Of a stretch of 64,000 nucleotides of DNA, positions 1 through 8,950 are shown in pieces. The position numbers and the translations under genes were made by a program. Under the pieces are notes generated by a model, which did no database searches, was not told the origin of the DNA, and was given only the letters and a program-made list of their open reading frames with translations. The number at the start of each line of letters is the position of its first letter. Position 1 is the stretch's first letter. The stretch is from Luteipulveratus halotolerans. Lineage in GTDB: Bacteria > Actinomycetota > Actinomycetes > Actinomycetales > Dermatophilaceae. The stretch lies in the NCBI RefSeq assembly GCF_001247745.1, contig NZ_LAIR01000002.1, positions 2,356,001-2,420,000 of the forward strand, written 5' to 3'.

Positions 1-1786
1 ACGTGCCGGCGGCCATCGTCCCGAAGGAGTCGACGCCCTCGGCGATGCCTCCGAAGCTGGGGAAGCCGGTGCCGAGCGGGATGTACCAGAGCGGCATCAC
101 GAGTGGACGGCCAGCAGCCGCAGCCGCTTCGGCGACCCGGCCGAACGTCGCGGCCCAGCGGTCGGCGATCCCGAACACGACGGCGTACGGCATGTATCGG
201 CTGAAGATCTGCTCGGCCTGCTCGAACTTGATCTGGTTGGCCTCGGCGGTCTCGAGGTACTGGCGGAAGCCGAGGCTCTGCGCCGTGACGGCCGAGCCCT
301 CAGCCGTCTTGGCGGCCATGTGCTTGCCCATCCATTGGACGATGAACCCGGCGATGCCCAGGCCGATCGGGATGCCGACCGCCGCGCGCATGATCGTCGG
401 GAGCACGAAGAACCCGAGGATCGCGGCGCCGATCAGCAGGAACCCGACCGCACGCCAGCGGCCGCGGGTGGCCTCGGGCGACTTGCGGAACCACCCACGT
501 CGGGTCGTCTCCAGATACATGTACGACTTCGCGCTCTGCAGCGTCGCGGCGAAGTGGTTCTTCAGCTCGGACAGCCGGACCACGTCGCCGCTCTTGAACA
601 GGCCGTCGAGGACGACCTGCTCGTAGTCCATCAGCGGCTCCTCGGCCTGCGAACGGGTACGGGTGAGCTCCCAGTCGGTGCTCTTGAACAGGCCGCCGGA
701 CTCGACCTCCTTCATCTGCAGGTAGCCGCGCACCGCGAGGTCGACGACCGTCGCGCTGACGTCGACGGTGCCTGCGTCCTCGTCGATGACCGTGCCCATC
801 AGGCCGGGTCGCACGCCCTGCGGCGGCTGGAACTGCACCGCGGGCGCGGGGCCCTTGCCGCGTACGACGCGCTCGTCCTGGCCGGGCAGCGGCGTGAGCC
901 CGGGAACGGCTGCGGCATAACGCTCGTCGCGGCCGCGCTTCCAGACGAGCAGCCCCATCGCGGAGGCCGCGAGCGCGGGCAGTGCGACGCCGGCACCGAT
1001 CGAGACGCCTTGCAGCGCGCGGCGCTGATCGGGGGTCAGGCTGTCGCCGAGCTGCCCGCGGTCGTCCTTGTCATAGGAGTCGGGGCTGCCCTCGCGCAGC
1101 TCGGGTGCGGTGCTGGTGAAACCGCCCTTGGCGAACGCGGCGACCACCGTCACCTGCTCCCAGCCCTGCAGGCCCTGAGCGGTGTACGTCGCCGCCTGGC
1201 CCGGTGTGGCGGTGCACTGCTTGGACTCCTGCGTGAGGCCGTAGTAGCAGGCCGCCTTGGTCACAGCGCCCGGACCGCGGACGGTGATCCTGACGCGGTC
1301 GGTCGGGATCGAGGTCTGCGCGCCGGTGACGTTCCAGTAGAGCTCGACGTGCTCGGGCTGGGCGTTGACGACGTGGCCGAGGGTGTAGGAGATGTCGTAC
1401 TTCTGGGTGCCGCTCACCGTCTCGTCGGGGTCACCGATGCGCAGCACGGTGTTGGCACCGAACTGCTGCTGGTCGACGTCAGCCGGGGCGCCCGTCGGGC
1501 TGGACGCACGGACGTCGCTGATGGGGTACGCCCTGTACTTGGCCGGGTCGGGGTCGTAGCCCTGCGAGGTGATGATGTTGCGCTTGATGCCGTGCGACTG
1601 GTCACCGGCGAACTGCCAGGTCAGGTGCTCGGTGACCTCGACCGACCCGTCGGGCTGCACGTCGTACTCCGCCTCGAAGGACAGGATGCGCTCACCGGGT
1701 GCGGCGGACGCGGCTCCCACCGGTGCGATGACGAGCAGTGCCAGGACCCCCAGGGCAGCCGCGACCGCGGCCAACATCCGACGCAT
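1..1786 (-). CDS. DUF2207 domain membrane protein, partial (C-terminus off window)
   Basis: About 595 residues are visible and the reading frame runs off the left edge. The N-terminus has a signal peptide or anchor (MRRMLAAVAAALGVLALLV) and then the beta-rich DUF2207 domain (about 30-220). A membrane segment near 250-270 precedes a cytoplasmic stretch, and a pair of hydrophobic helices lies near 450-490. DUF2207 proteins are envelope proteins of unknown biochemical role. The start is ATG at 1786. No clear ribosome binding site is seen, but TATAGG lies about 10 nt upstream and could be a -10 element of a near-leaderless transcript. It lies 27 nt downstream of smpB on the same strand. Confidence 0.8.
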   Translation of the reverse strand, partial: MRRMLAAVAAALGVLALLVIAPVGAASAAPGERILSFEAEYDVQPDGSVEVTEHLTWQFAGDQSHGIKRNIITSQGYDPDPAKYRAYPISDVRASSPTGAPADVDQQQFGANTVLRIGDPDETVSGTQKYDISYTLGHVVNAQPEHVELYWNVTGAQTSIPTDRVRITVRGPGAVTKAACYYGLTQESKQCTATPGQAATYTAQGLQGWEQVTVVAAFAKGGFTSTAPELREGSPDSYDKDDRGQLGDSLTPDQRRALQGVSIGAGVALPALAASAMGLLVWKRGRDERYAAAVPGLTPLPGQDERVVRGKGPAPAVQFQPPQGVRPGLMGTVIDEDAGTVDVSATVVDLAVRGYLQMKEVESGGLFKSTDWELTRTRSQAEEPLMDYEQVVLDGLFKSGDVVRLSELKNHFAATLQSAKSYMYLETTRRGWFRKSPEATRGRWRAVGFLLIGAAILGFFVLPTIMRAAVGIPIGLGIAGFIVQWMGKHMAAKTAEGSAVTAQSLGFRQYLETAEANQIKFEQAEQIFSRYMPYAVVFGIADRWAATFGRVAEAAAAAGRPLVMPLWYIPLGTGFPSFGGIAEGVDSFGTMAAGT

Positions 1787-1813
1787 GGCGGTCAGCCTAT
1801 AGACGGGCCGAGC

Positions 1814-2311
1814 TCAGCCTCCGCGCTTGAGCCGAACCTGCATCGCGCGCTCGGCCTCACGCTCATCGGTACGCCGACGCAGCGTCTCGCGCTTGTCGTA
1901 CTGCTTCTTGCCCTTGGCGAGCGCGATCTCGACCTTGACCCGGCCGTCCTTGAAGTACAGCTCGAGCGGGATCAGGGTGTGCCCCGCCTCCTGGCTCTTG
2001 CGGATCAGCTTGTCGATCTCGTGGCGGTGCATGAGCAGCTTGCGCTTGCGGCGGGCGGCGTGGTTGGTCCAGGTGCCCTGGACGTACTCGGGGATGTGCA
2101 CCCCCTCGAGCCACAGCTCGCCGTTCTGCTCGCTGGCGAACCCGTCGACCAGGGACGCGCGACCCATGCGCAGCGACTTGACCTCGGTGCCCATGAGCAC
2201 CAGGCCGGCCTCGACGGTGTCCTCGATGAGGTAGTCGTGACGGGCCTTGCGGTTGCGGGCGACGACCTTGTTGGAGGTGTCGTCGTCACGCGCCTTCTTC
2301 TTGGTGGCCAT
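1814..2311 (-). CDS. smpB: SsrA-binding protein SmpB
   Basis: 165 aa. SmpB binds tmRNA and carries it to stalled ribosomes for trans-translation. The protein shows the family core (VARNRKARHDYLIEDTVEAG, then VLMGTEVKSLRMGRASLVDG) and the basic C-terminal tail (YDKRETLRRRTDEREAERAM) that enters the mRNA channel. The ATG at 2311 is chosen because an ideal GGAAGGAGG lies just upstream; longer in-frame versions begin inside non-conserved sequence. It sits downstream of ftsE-ftsX-peptidase, a common actinobacterial order. The tmRNA gene itself is not seen beside it. Confidence 0.97.
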   Translation of the reverse strand: MATKKKARDDDTSNKVVARNRKARHDYLIEDTVEAGLVLMGTEVKSLRMGRASLVDGFASEQNGELWLEGVHIPEYVQGTWTNHAARRKRKLLMHRHEIDKLIRKSQEAGHTLIPLELYFKDGRVKVEIALAKGKKQYDKRETLRRRTDEREAERAMQVRLKRGG

Positions 2312-2429
2312 GGCGGCGCCTCCTTCCGGGCAGGTACGACGGTGGGCGGGCTGAGTGCCCGTCCGCGGGGTTCGCAGCGCCCTACCGTACCTGTCCAAGG
2401 CACGCGGGCTCCACGCGATTCCCGGGTGG

Positions 2430-3692
2430 TCAGCCGATGTAGCCGGCCGGGTCGACGTACTGGCCGTTGGACAGCACGGCGTAGTGCAGGTGGCACCCCG
2501 TGGCACGCCCGGTGGCGCCGACCCGACCGATCAGCTGTCCCTTGCTGACGTGGCCGCTGCGGACGGCGAACGCGCTCAGGTGCTCGTACTGCGTGGCCAG
2601 CGAGCGGCCGCTCACCTGGCCGTGGTCGACGACGATGTTGTTGCCGGCGATGCTGTTGTGCCCGGCCTCGACGACGTCACCGGCGGCGGAGGCGTAGACC
2701 GGCGCACCGCACCCGAAGGCGAAGTCGGCTCCGGCGTGCAGCATCCGGATGCCCAGGATCGGGTGCATCCGGTAGCCGAAGGGCGAGGCGATCTGGCTCT
2801 TGGGTGCCGGTCCGGCCAGGAAGTGGCCGTCGCTGCCCGGCGCGGGCGCCGCCGGTGCGGGCCGCCCGCGCGCCGCCTTGGCGCGGGCCCGGGCACGCGC
2901 GTCGAGCACCCGCTGCAACCGTGTCGACTCACCGCGCAGCCAGCGCAGGTCGGCGAGCTCCTTGTCCTTGCGCGCCTTGAGCGTGGTGGCCGCCGCGGCC
3001 TGGGTGCGCTGCAGCCCCTCGAGCGCGGTCTTGGCCCGGGCGGCGCTGTTGCGCGCCCTGCTGGCGCGGGTGACGGCGGCGGACGACTCGCGCTTCAGCC
3101 CGGCCACCCGGGTGCGGATCGCCGTGAGCCGGTTGCCCGTCGCCGTCCCCGCAGCCTGCTGGCCCGAGAGCCGGTGCAGGACACCGTTCTGCTGTCGCAG
3201 CACGATGTCGGCCAGCGACAGGTTGTCGGTGACCTCGGAGCCGCCGGACGAGAGCACCTGCAAGGTCATCTCGAGGCGGCCCATCCCGCCCTGCATGTAC
3301 GTCTGCCGCGCGAGGCCGCCGACCAGCACCTTGGTGCGCCCCTGCGCACGCTGGTTGGCCTTGAGCGCGTTGGTGTTCTTGGTCTCGTCGCTCTGGGCGA
3401 CCTTGAGCTGTCCGGCGACGTCGTTGTGGTGCCTGGTGGCCGAGCGCAGCTCGCCCTCGGCGCGGTTGAACGTCGTCCGGGCGGCCGTGACCTTGCCGTT
3501 GGTGGCGTTGAGGGCCGAGACCGCCTTGGTCAGGTCGCTCGAGACCAGGTCGAGGTCCTTGACCGACGAGGTGATCGCCTGGTCGACCTTCTTCTTCTGG
3601 GAGCCCGGGTCGTCCGCAAGTGCAGTGCCGGCCGTGCCGAGCAGCAGTCCGGCGGTGACCAGACCGACCGTCGTACGCCGCAGTCGCGTCAT
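2430..3692 (-). CDS. M23 family peptidoglycan hydrolase with coiled coil (FtsEX partner)
   Basis: 420 aa from ATG 3692; a GTG at 3704 would add four residues. A signal peptide ending near ALADD is followed by a long helical coiled coil (about 30-255), a Pro/Ala-rich linker and a LytM/M23 metallopeptidase domain. Zinc-ligand motifs are visible as HAGADF (about 318) and HLHYAV (about 400). Enzymes of this build are cell-wall hydrolases that FtsEX switches on at division (PcsB/RipC-like). The gene follows ftsX by 16 nt, and its ribosome binding site (GAGG) lies in that gap. The FtsEX partnership is inferred from order and architecture. Confidence 0.92.
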   Translation of the reverse strand: MTRLRRTTVGLVTAGLLLGTAGTALADDPGSQKKKVDQAITSSVKDLDLVSSDLTKAVSALNATNGKVTAARTTFNRAEGELRSATRHHNDVAGQLKVAQSDETKNTNALKANQRAQGRTKVLVGGLARQTYMQGGMGRLEMTLQVLSSGGSEVTDNLSLADIVLRQQNGVLHRLSGQQAAGTATGNRLTAIRTRVAGLKRESSAAVTRASRARNSAARAKTALEGLQRTQAAAATTLKARKDKELADLRWLRGESTRLQRVLDARARARAKAARGRPAPAAPAPGSDGHFLAGPAPKSQIASPFGYRMHPILGIRMLHAGADFAFGCGAPVYASAAGDVVEAGHNSIAGNNIVVDHGQVSGRSLATQYEHLSAFAVRSGHVSKGQLIGRVGATGRATGCHLHYAVLSNGQYVDPAGYIG

Positions 3693-3708
3693 CACGGACC
3701 TCACTTCG

Positions 3709-4629
3709 TCAGACCTTGAGATAGCGCCGCAGTGTGATCCACGACGTCACGACGGCGAGCACGAACCCGCCGATGAGCAGCCAAGGGGCCAGCGTCCACA
3801 CGTCGCCCTCGCCGATGAGGCTGATCAGCCCCGCCCCGCCCGGTCCGCTGTCGAGCAGACCGGAGACGCCGTAGTGGACCAGCACCCACAGCAGACCGAC
3901 CGCGAGCGCCGAGCCGATGAGGGTTGCGAGCACCGTCTCGACGACGAACGGGAGATAGATGGTGAGCGCAGAGGCGCCCACGAGCCGCATGATGCCGACC
4001 TGCCTGCGGCGGGTGAACGCCACCTGCCGGATCGTGGTGGTGATGAGCAGGATCGAGCAGATCAGCATCACCACCGCGAGCGCGACGGAGCCGACCGACA
4101 GCACGTTGAGCAGGTCGAAGAAGGTGTCCAGCACCTTGCGCTGATCGCTGACCGCCTCGACCCCGGGCGCACCGTCGAACGCCGAGACCACCTCGCCGAA
4201 GCGGGTCGGGTCGGACAGCTTGACCCGGAAGGACTCGGGCATGGCCTTCTGGTCGATGCTGCCCAGGTAGGGGCTGTTGCGGAACTGCTCCTTGAACCGG
4301 GTGTACGCCTGCGCCGAGCTCTCGTAGTAGACGTGCTCGACGAGCGGGTCGAGGCTCTGCAGGTCGCGCTTGATCTGGTCGCGCTGGGCGGCGCTCACGG
4401 CACCATCAGCGCACGAGGGCACGTCGGTGGACTGGGCGGTGCACAGGAAGACCGAGACCTGGACCTTGTCGTACCAGTAGCCCTTGGCGGTGTCGACCTG
4501 GCGGTGCGCGAGCACCCCTGAGCCGAGGAAGAACATCGACACCATCGACACCAGCACGACCGAGACGACCATGGCCGCGTTGCGACGCAGGCCGCCCCAG
4601 ATCTCGCTGAGCATGAACTGCAGACGCAT
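3709..4629 (-). CDS. ftsX: Cell division permease-like protein FtsX
   Basis: 306 aa. FtsX is the membrane subunit of the FtsEX complex, which uses ATP turnover in FtsE to control an extracytoplasmic hydrolase. It has an N-terminal transmembrane helix (about 20-42), an extracellular domain (about 45-180, with two cysteines near 65 and 74) and three C-terminal helices (about 190-295) typical of the FtsX/MacB fold. The ATG shares one base with the ftsE stop codon (TGATG), so the two are translationally coupled. Length is normal for the family. Confidence 0.97.
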   Translation of the reverse strand: MRLQFMLSEIWGGLRRNAAMVVSVVLVSMVSMFFLGSGVLAHRQVDTAKGYWYDKVQVSVFLCTAQSTDVPSCADGAVSAAQRDQIKRDLQSLDPLVEHVYYESSAQAYTRFKEQFRNSPYLGSIDQKAMPESFRVKLSDPTRFGEVVSAFDGAPGVEAVSDQRKVLDTFFDLLNVLSVGSVALAVVMLICSILLITTTIRQVAFTRRRQVGIMRLVGASALTIYLPFVVETVLATLIGSALAVGLLWVLVHYGVSGLLDSGPGGAGLISLIGEGDVWTLAPWLLIGGFVLAVVTSWITLRRYLKV

Positions 4630-5348
4630 CAGTCCTCACCCTCGGTGGCCTCGGCCGTACGCCGGTCGGTGCCGTAGCCGCCGACGGCCTCGTCGCGGAC
4701 GAGTCGTCCGCGCTCGAGCTCGATGACCCGCTTGCGGAACTGGTCGACGATGCCGTGGTCGTGAGTGGCGACCAGCACCGTGGTGCCGGTCTTGTGGATG
4801 CGGTCGAGCAGCCGGACGATCTCCAGGCTGGTGTCGGGGTCGAGGTTGCCGGTCGGCTCGTCGGCGAGGAGGATCGCGGGCTTCTTGACGACGGCGCGGG
4901 CGATCGCGACGCGCTGCTGCTCACCGCCGGACAGCTCGTGCGGCATGCGGTCGGCCTTGCCGTCGAGGCCGACCAGGTCGAGCGTCTCGGGCACCATCTG
5001 CTTGATGTGGTGGCGGCGGCGGCCCAGCACCTGCAGCACGAACGCGACGTTCTGGGCGACGGTCTTGTTGTCCAGCAGCCGGAAGTCCTGGAACACCACA
5101 CCGATCCCCCGGCGTAGTGCGGGGACCTTCCGCTCGGGCAGCTCGCGCAGGTCGCGCCCGGCGACGAGCACGGTGCCGGCGGTCGCCACCTGCTCGTGGG
5201 TGATGAGGCGCATGAGCGTGGACTTGCCCGACCCGGACGCACCGACGACGAACCCGAACTCGCCCCGGTCGACCTCGAGTGTCACGTCCTTGAGGGCGGG
5301 TGCACTCTGCTTGTCGTAGCGCATCGTGACGTTGTCGAGACGAATCAT
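4629..5348 (-). CDS. ftsE: Cell division ATP-binding protein FtsE
   Basis: 239 aa ABC ATPase. The Walker A motif GASGSGKST is at 36-44, the signature is LSGGEQQRVAIARA, and the Walker B is ILLADEPTGNLDP. It pairs with FtsX to signal across the membrane at the divisome. The start is ATG at 5348 (MIRLDNVTMRYD), matching the family N-terminus; upstream in-frame starts give non-conserved sequence. A purine-rich AGAGG lies about 14 nt upstream, a rather distant ribosome binding site. In relatives prfB often sits just upstream; here a block of about 4.9 kb intervenes. Confidence 0.97.
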   Translation of the reverse strand: MIRLDNVTMRYDKQSAPALKDVTLEVDRGEFGFVVGASGSGKSTLMRLITHEQVATAGTVLVAGRDLRELPERKVPALRRGIGVVFQDFRLLDNKTVAQNVAFVLQVLGRRRHHIKQMVPETLDLVGLDGKADRMPHELSGGEQQRVAIARAVVKKPAILLADEPTGNLDPDTSLEIVRLLDRIHKTGTTVLVATHDHGIVDQFRKRVIELERGRLVRDEAVGGYGTDRRTAEATEGED

Positions 5349-5462
5349 CGGGCGGGGCAACCTCTGAGGTTCGCGGGCAGTGGGGACGCTGCCCTGGCAG
5401 GCGATCCACACGGTAGGTGCCCCAGCGCACCGGCGGGCGGTGCCACGCCGACGGACGCCGAC

Positions 5463-5900
5463 TCAGGCGTACGGGTCGGTCACCTCGCGCAGATCGGTGA
5501 GGATGCGGTGCAGCGCAGCCGCATCACGGGCTCCGAGGTGCGTCGCCCACTCGCGCTCGAGCTGTCGCTCGACGCGTCGGGCGACCTGCTGAAGGCGGCG
5601 GCCCCTCGGGGCCAGTCGCACGAGCCGGGCCCGCGCGTCGGCAGGGTCGACGACCCGCTCGACGTAGCCGGCCTGCTCGAGCTGGTTGACCAGGAACACG
5701 GCTGTCTGCTTGGTGATCCGGGCCTGCTCGGCCAGGTCGGTGACGCGGGTGCCGTCGGCGCCGACGCGTGCGAACGCACGGCTCTGCGCGAGGGTGATGT
5801 CGTCGTACCCGGCCTCCTGGATCGCCGCCATGACCCGCGTCTCCATGGCCCGCCCGACGACGAAGCACAGCAGGCCGATACCGGGGCCGTCGGACGCCAT
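5463..5900 (-). CDS. MarR family transcriptional regulator
   Basis: 145 aa winged-helix repressor. The recognition region VTDLAEQARITKQTAVFLVN and the wing (DPADARARLVRLAPRGRR) match MarR proteins. ATG at 5900 is chosen over the upstream GTG because AGAGG sits 7 nt before it and because the upstream option would overlap the operator-like repeats. The gene is divergent from the mycothiol-type gene at 5976, and the 75-bp gap holds two GTTCGA-type inverted repeats. Autoregulation and control of the neighbour are likely but inferred. Confidence 0.88.
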   Translation of the reverse strand: MASDGPGIGLLCFVVGRAMETRVMAAIQEAGYDDITLAQSRAFARVGADGTRVTDLAEQARITKQTAVFLVNQLEQAGYVERVVDPADARARLVRLAPRGRRLQQVARRVERQLEREWATHLGARDAAALHRILTDLREVTDPYA

Positions 5901-5911
5901 ACGCACACCTC

Positions 5912-5941
5912 TTGACAGTGGTTCGACCATCGAACGAAAAT
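5912..5941 (+). promoter_or_regulatory. Predicted sigma-70-type promoter for the 5976 gene
   Basis: TTGACA (5912-5917) is followed by an 18-nt spacer and GAAAAT (5936-5941), giving a consensus -35 and a fair -10 upstream of the ATG at 5976. The first GTTCGA inverted repeat lies inside the spacer, so repressor binding would block the promoter. Confidence 0.5.
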
Positions 5942-5957
5942 AGTTCGATCATCGTAC
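5921..5957. promoter_or_regulatory. Two MarR operator-like inverted repeats
   Basis: GTTCGA-CCA-TCGAAC at 5921-5935 is a perfect 6-bp inverted repeat with a 3-nt spacer. A second site, GTTCGA-TCA-TCGTAC (5943-5957), has one mismatch. The centres are 22 bp apart, about two helical turns. The position between divergent genes, one encoding a MarR protein, makes these the probable operators. Confidence 0.6.
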
Positions 5958-5975
5958 TTCGAACGAGGAGTCGAG

Positions 5976-6616
5976 ATGCGCCTCGAAGGCTCTGATCTCT
6001 CCGCCGTGTGGCAGACGATCGACCGCGAGCGCAGCCAGGTCGCCGACCTCGTCGACGACTTCTCGGCCACTGAGCTCGCGACCCCGTCACTGTGCGAGGG
6101 GTGGACGGTGCGCGATGTGGCCGCTCACCTCGCGCTGGCGCACACCTCGGCGCGCACAGCAGCACGCGAGCTGGTCCGGGCGCGAGGCAGCTTCGACCGG
6201 ATGGTGCACGACACCGCAGTGCGGCACCGCGCGCCCGTGCCCGAGCTCAGCGCGAGCCTGCGGCAGATGGTCGGTTCCCACCGGACGGCGCCGATGGTGA
6301 GACACCACTCGAACCACTGCTCGACGTCCTGGTCCACGCGCAGGACATGGTCGTGCCGCTCGGCCGCGAGCGCGCGATGCCGTTGGAGGCGGCGACGCTC
6401 GCGCTCGACCGGGTCTGGTCGATGGGCTGGCCGTTCTTCGCCCGACGCCGGCTGCGGGGCGTGACGCTGCAGGCCACCGACACGTCGTGGACGCGAGGCG
6501 CCGGGCCGGTGGTGACCGGCAGCACCGCAGCGCTCCTCCTGCTCGCGACCGGACGACGCTCGGCGGCCCTCCCCCAGCTCAGCGGCCCGGGTGCGCGCAC
6601 CCTGACGTGGGGCTAG
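5976..6616 (+). pseudogene. Maleylpyruvate isomerase-family mycothiol-dependent enzyme, frameshifted
   Basis: Two reading frames together make one protein of about 213 aa. The first frame (from ATG 5976, ribosome binding site GAGGAG) encodes the MDMPI_N-type bundle with LATPSLCEGWTVRDVAAHLA and a metal-ligand-like AAHLALAH. The second frame continues from about 6297 with TPLEPLLDVLVHAQDMVVPL to the stop at 6616. The change equals one missing base near 6290-6303. Members of this actinobacterial family are thought to use mycothiol; the substrate is unknown. Either the gene is broken or the assembly has a one-base error here. It is divergent from the MarR gene. Confidence 0.75.
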
Positions 6617-7956
6617 GCCTCCTCGTGCGTCGCCGGCGGCACGTTGTGATTGCGGTGGAACACGTTGGCCGGGTCGTACTCCGCCTTGGTGTGCGCGAGG
6701 CGACGACGGGTGGGCTCGGGGAACACCGCAGCCACGTCGTCCGCGTCAGCCGTGCTGAGGAAGCCCGCGTACGCCCCTCCCTCGGCCTGCGCGGCAACCG
6801 CCGGCCAGCGCGACGCGAGCGGGTCAGGGGCGCCGGGAGGAACCACGCCGCCGATCTGCAGCATGACCTCCGCGTCGCGGTGCGCGAACGCCGTCGCGTC
6901 CGGCGCGACGTCGGCGACCGCGCCGCCGAGGCTGCGCAGCGCGACCATGACGTCGCGATCGGTCCACGCCTTGTCGATCGCCCACACCAGGTCGTCGGTC
7001 AGCTCCGACGGAAGGGCGTTGCGGACGACCATCCGCAGTCCGGGCGGGAGGCCCTGCTCGTCGGCGAGCACCTGCGCGTAGGGCAGCTGGGCCAGGTCGC
7101 AGCGCAGCACCTCACCGATGCCGAGCAGCGGCTCGATCGCGGCATCGGCGCCGGCCTCGTCATCGTCGGCGAAGCACACGGTGAGCAGCACCGATGGCGC
7201 GTTGCCCATCATCCCGGGCATCAGCACCAGCGTGCTCGAGAGACGGCGGTCGGCGGCGCGCATCACGTCGCGCCAGCGCGTGATCAGCCACGGCACATCG
7301 GCCACGGCGTAGGTGATCGTCCCGAACTGCACACCGGCCACCGGCTGCGCGATCAGGTCCAGGCGGGTCACGACGCCGACGTTGCCGCCGCCGCCACGAA
7401 CCGCCCAGAACAGGTCGGGCTCGTGCGTCTCGTCGATCTCGTGCACCGCGCCGTCCGCCGTGACGACCTGCGCGGCGACGATCGCGTCGATGGTGAGGCC
7501 GTGCTCGCGCACCATCCAGCCGATCCCACCGCCGAGCGCGAGCCCACCGACCCCGACGCTGCGGGTGTCGCCCGAGCTGATGCCGAGGTCGTACTCCTGC
7601 AGCGTGTCGGCGACGGCGCCCCACGTGGCGCCGACGCCCACGCGGACCAGGCGACGGGCAGGGTCGACGTCGATGCCGTCGAGATGCGCGAGGTCGATCA
7701 CGGCGCCTGACGTGTGCGTGCTCAGCCCAGCACCGGAGTGGCCGCCGGACCGCACCGAGATCTCCAGGCCGGCAGCGACGGCGTACTGCACGGCAGCCTG
7801 CACCTGGGCGACGTCGCGCGGCCGCAGGACCACGTCGGGGGTGCCTGCCGCGAAGAAGGTGCGGGCTGCGTCGTCGTACGCCGGGTCGCCGGGCACGAGC
7901 ACCTCCCCGAGCTCGTCGGGTGCCGGTGGTGCGAGAACTCGTGCTGCTGTGGACAT
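6613..7956 (-). CDS. FAD-binding oxidoreductase, berberine-bridge type
   Basis: 447 aa from ATG 7956, preceded by a perfect AAGGAG. The N-terminal half is a VAO/PCMH-type FAD domain containing RSGGHSGAG, whose histidine is the usual covalent FAD attachment residue, and GVGGLALGGGIGWM. The C-terminus has the BBE motif YDPANVFHRNHNVPP. The cysteine used for a second FAD bond in bicovalent enzymes is not at the expected place (GDTRSVGVGG), so a single covalent link is likely. Such enzymes oxidise sugars or secondary metabolites; the substrate is unknown. The stop codon overlaps that of the convergent gene inside CTAG. Confidence 0.88.
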   Translation of the reverse strand: MSTAARVLAPPAPDELGEVLVPGDPAYDDAARTFFAAGTPDVVLRPRDVAQVQAAVQYAVAAGLEISVRSGGHSGAGLSTHTSGAVIDLAHLDGIDVDPARRLVRVGVGATWGAVADTLQEYDLGISSGDTRSVGVGGLALGGGIGWMVREHGLTIDAIVAAQVVTADGAVHEIDETHEPDLFWAVRGGGGNVGVVTRLDLIAQPVAGVQFGTITYAVADVPWLITRWRDVMRAADRRLSSTLVLMPGMMGNAPSVLLTVCFADDDEAGADAAIEPLLGIGEVLRCDLAQLPYAQVLADEQGLPPGLRMVVRNALPSELTDDLVWAIDKAWTDRDVMVALRSLGGAVADVAPDATAFAHRDAEVMLQIGGVVPPGAPDPLASRWPAVAAQAEGGAYAGFLSTADADDVAAVFPEPTRRRLAHTKAEYDPANVFHRNHNVPPATHEEA

Positions 7957-8179
7957 GGCGGGCTCCTTGTCGTTCGGACTGCGTCTGAGCACCGAGCGGG
8001 CTCGGCGGTGCACGGGTCCACGCTCGCCGGTGCGCGGCTGCACGTCGTCCGCCGCCGGACGACACCTGAGGCTGCGGCCGACGACGGGCGGCGCAGGCCC
8101 GTACACCCCAGGAGACGTACGCCGGACGTACATCTGTGACAGGACGCGCTGCTCGGACCGGCCCGCCTAGGCTCGGCAC

Positions 8180-8950
8180 GTGCGTACTGATCGGGGCTGG
8201 AGGCGCTTCTACGCGACCGGGTGGTTCCTCACCGAGGTCGCGACCGTCGTCGCGTTCCGGCGCTGGCACCAACGGGTGACCGAGGTCGAGAACCGCGCGG
8301 CCGAGGCCGAGCGCGCCCACGAGGAGGCTGCGCGGCGTACCGCTGAGGAGCGCGTACGCATCGCCCGCGAGCTGCACGACTCGCTCACCCACAGCATCTC
8401 GGTGATCAAGGTGCAGGCCGGCGTCGCACGCCACCTCGCCCAGAAGAACGGCGACCCGGTGCCCCCTGCGCTCGCCGCGATCGAGGAAGCCGCCGGCGAC
8501 GCGGCCCGCGAGCTGCGGCAGACCCTGAGCGTGCTGCGCAGCGACGAGGGCGGTTCGTCGCACGGGCTCGCAGCGGTGCCACGACTCGTCGACCGGGCGA
8601 CCGCGGCCGGCGTCCCCACCGACCTGCGCACGCACGGACGCACCCGCGCACTGCCCGACGAGATCGACCGCGCGTCGTACCGCATCGTGCAGGAGTCGCT
8701 CACCAACGTCGCCCGGCACGCCGGTCCGGCGTCAGCCACCGTCACCATCACGTACGCCGCCGACCGCCTCACCCTCCAGGTCGACGACGACGGCCGCGGC
8801 CATCCCGGCGGTACGCCGACCCCCGGGCTCGGTCTCATCGGCATGCGCGAGCGTGCGTCGGCGCTCGGCGGGCGGCTGGTCGCTCAGGGGCGCCCGGACG
8901 GCGGGTTCACCGTGCGTGCCGAGCTGCCCCTGCCCGAGGCGCTCGCATGA
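8180..8950 (+). CDS. NarL-family sensor histidine kinase lacking a membrane sensor
   Basis: 256 aa. A HisKA_3 dimerisation domain carries the phospho-acceptor His66 in RIARELHDSLTHSISVIK, followed by a HATPase_c domain ending in GLGLIGMRERASALGG. Only a short hydrophobic stretch (about 12-26) precedes it, whereas family members usually have several transmembrane helices, so the sensor part appears missing or replaced. The start is GTG at 8180; no ribosome binding site is seen and the message may be leaderless. It overlaps the response regulator by 4 nt (ATGA). Confidence 0.88.
   Translation: MRTDRGWRRFYATGWFLTEVATVVAFRRWHQRVTEVENRAAEAERAHEEAARRTAEERVRIARELHDSLTHSISVIKVQAGVARHLAQKNGDPVPPALAAIEEAAGDAARELRQTLSVLRSDEGGSSHGLAAVPRLVDRATAAGVPTDLRTHGRTRALPDEIDRASYRIVQESLTNVARHAGPASATVTITYAADRLTLQVDDDGRGHPGGTPTPGLGLIGMRERASALGGRLVAQGRPDGGFTVRAELPLPEALA

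Noticed and set aside
1787..2429. tmRNA (ssrA) next to smpB
   Set aside because: No tRNA-Ala-like ends or tag reading frame were found on either side of smpB; the gaps are too short.
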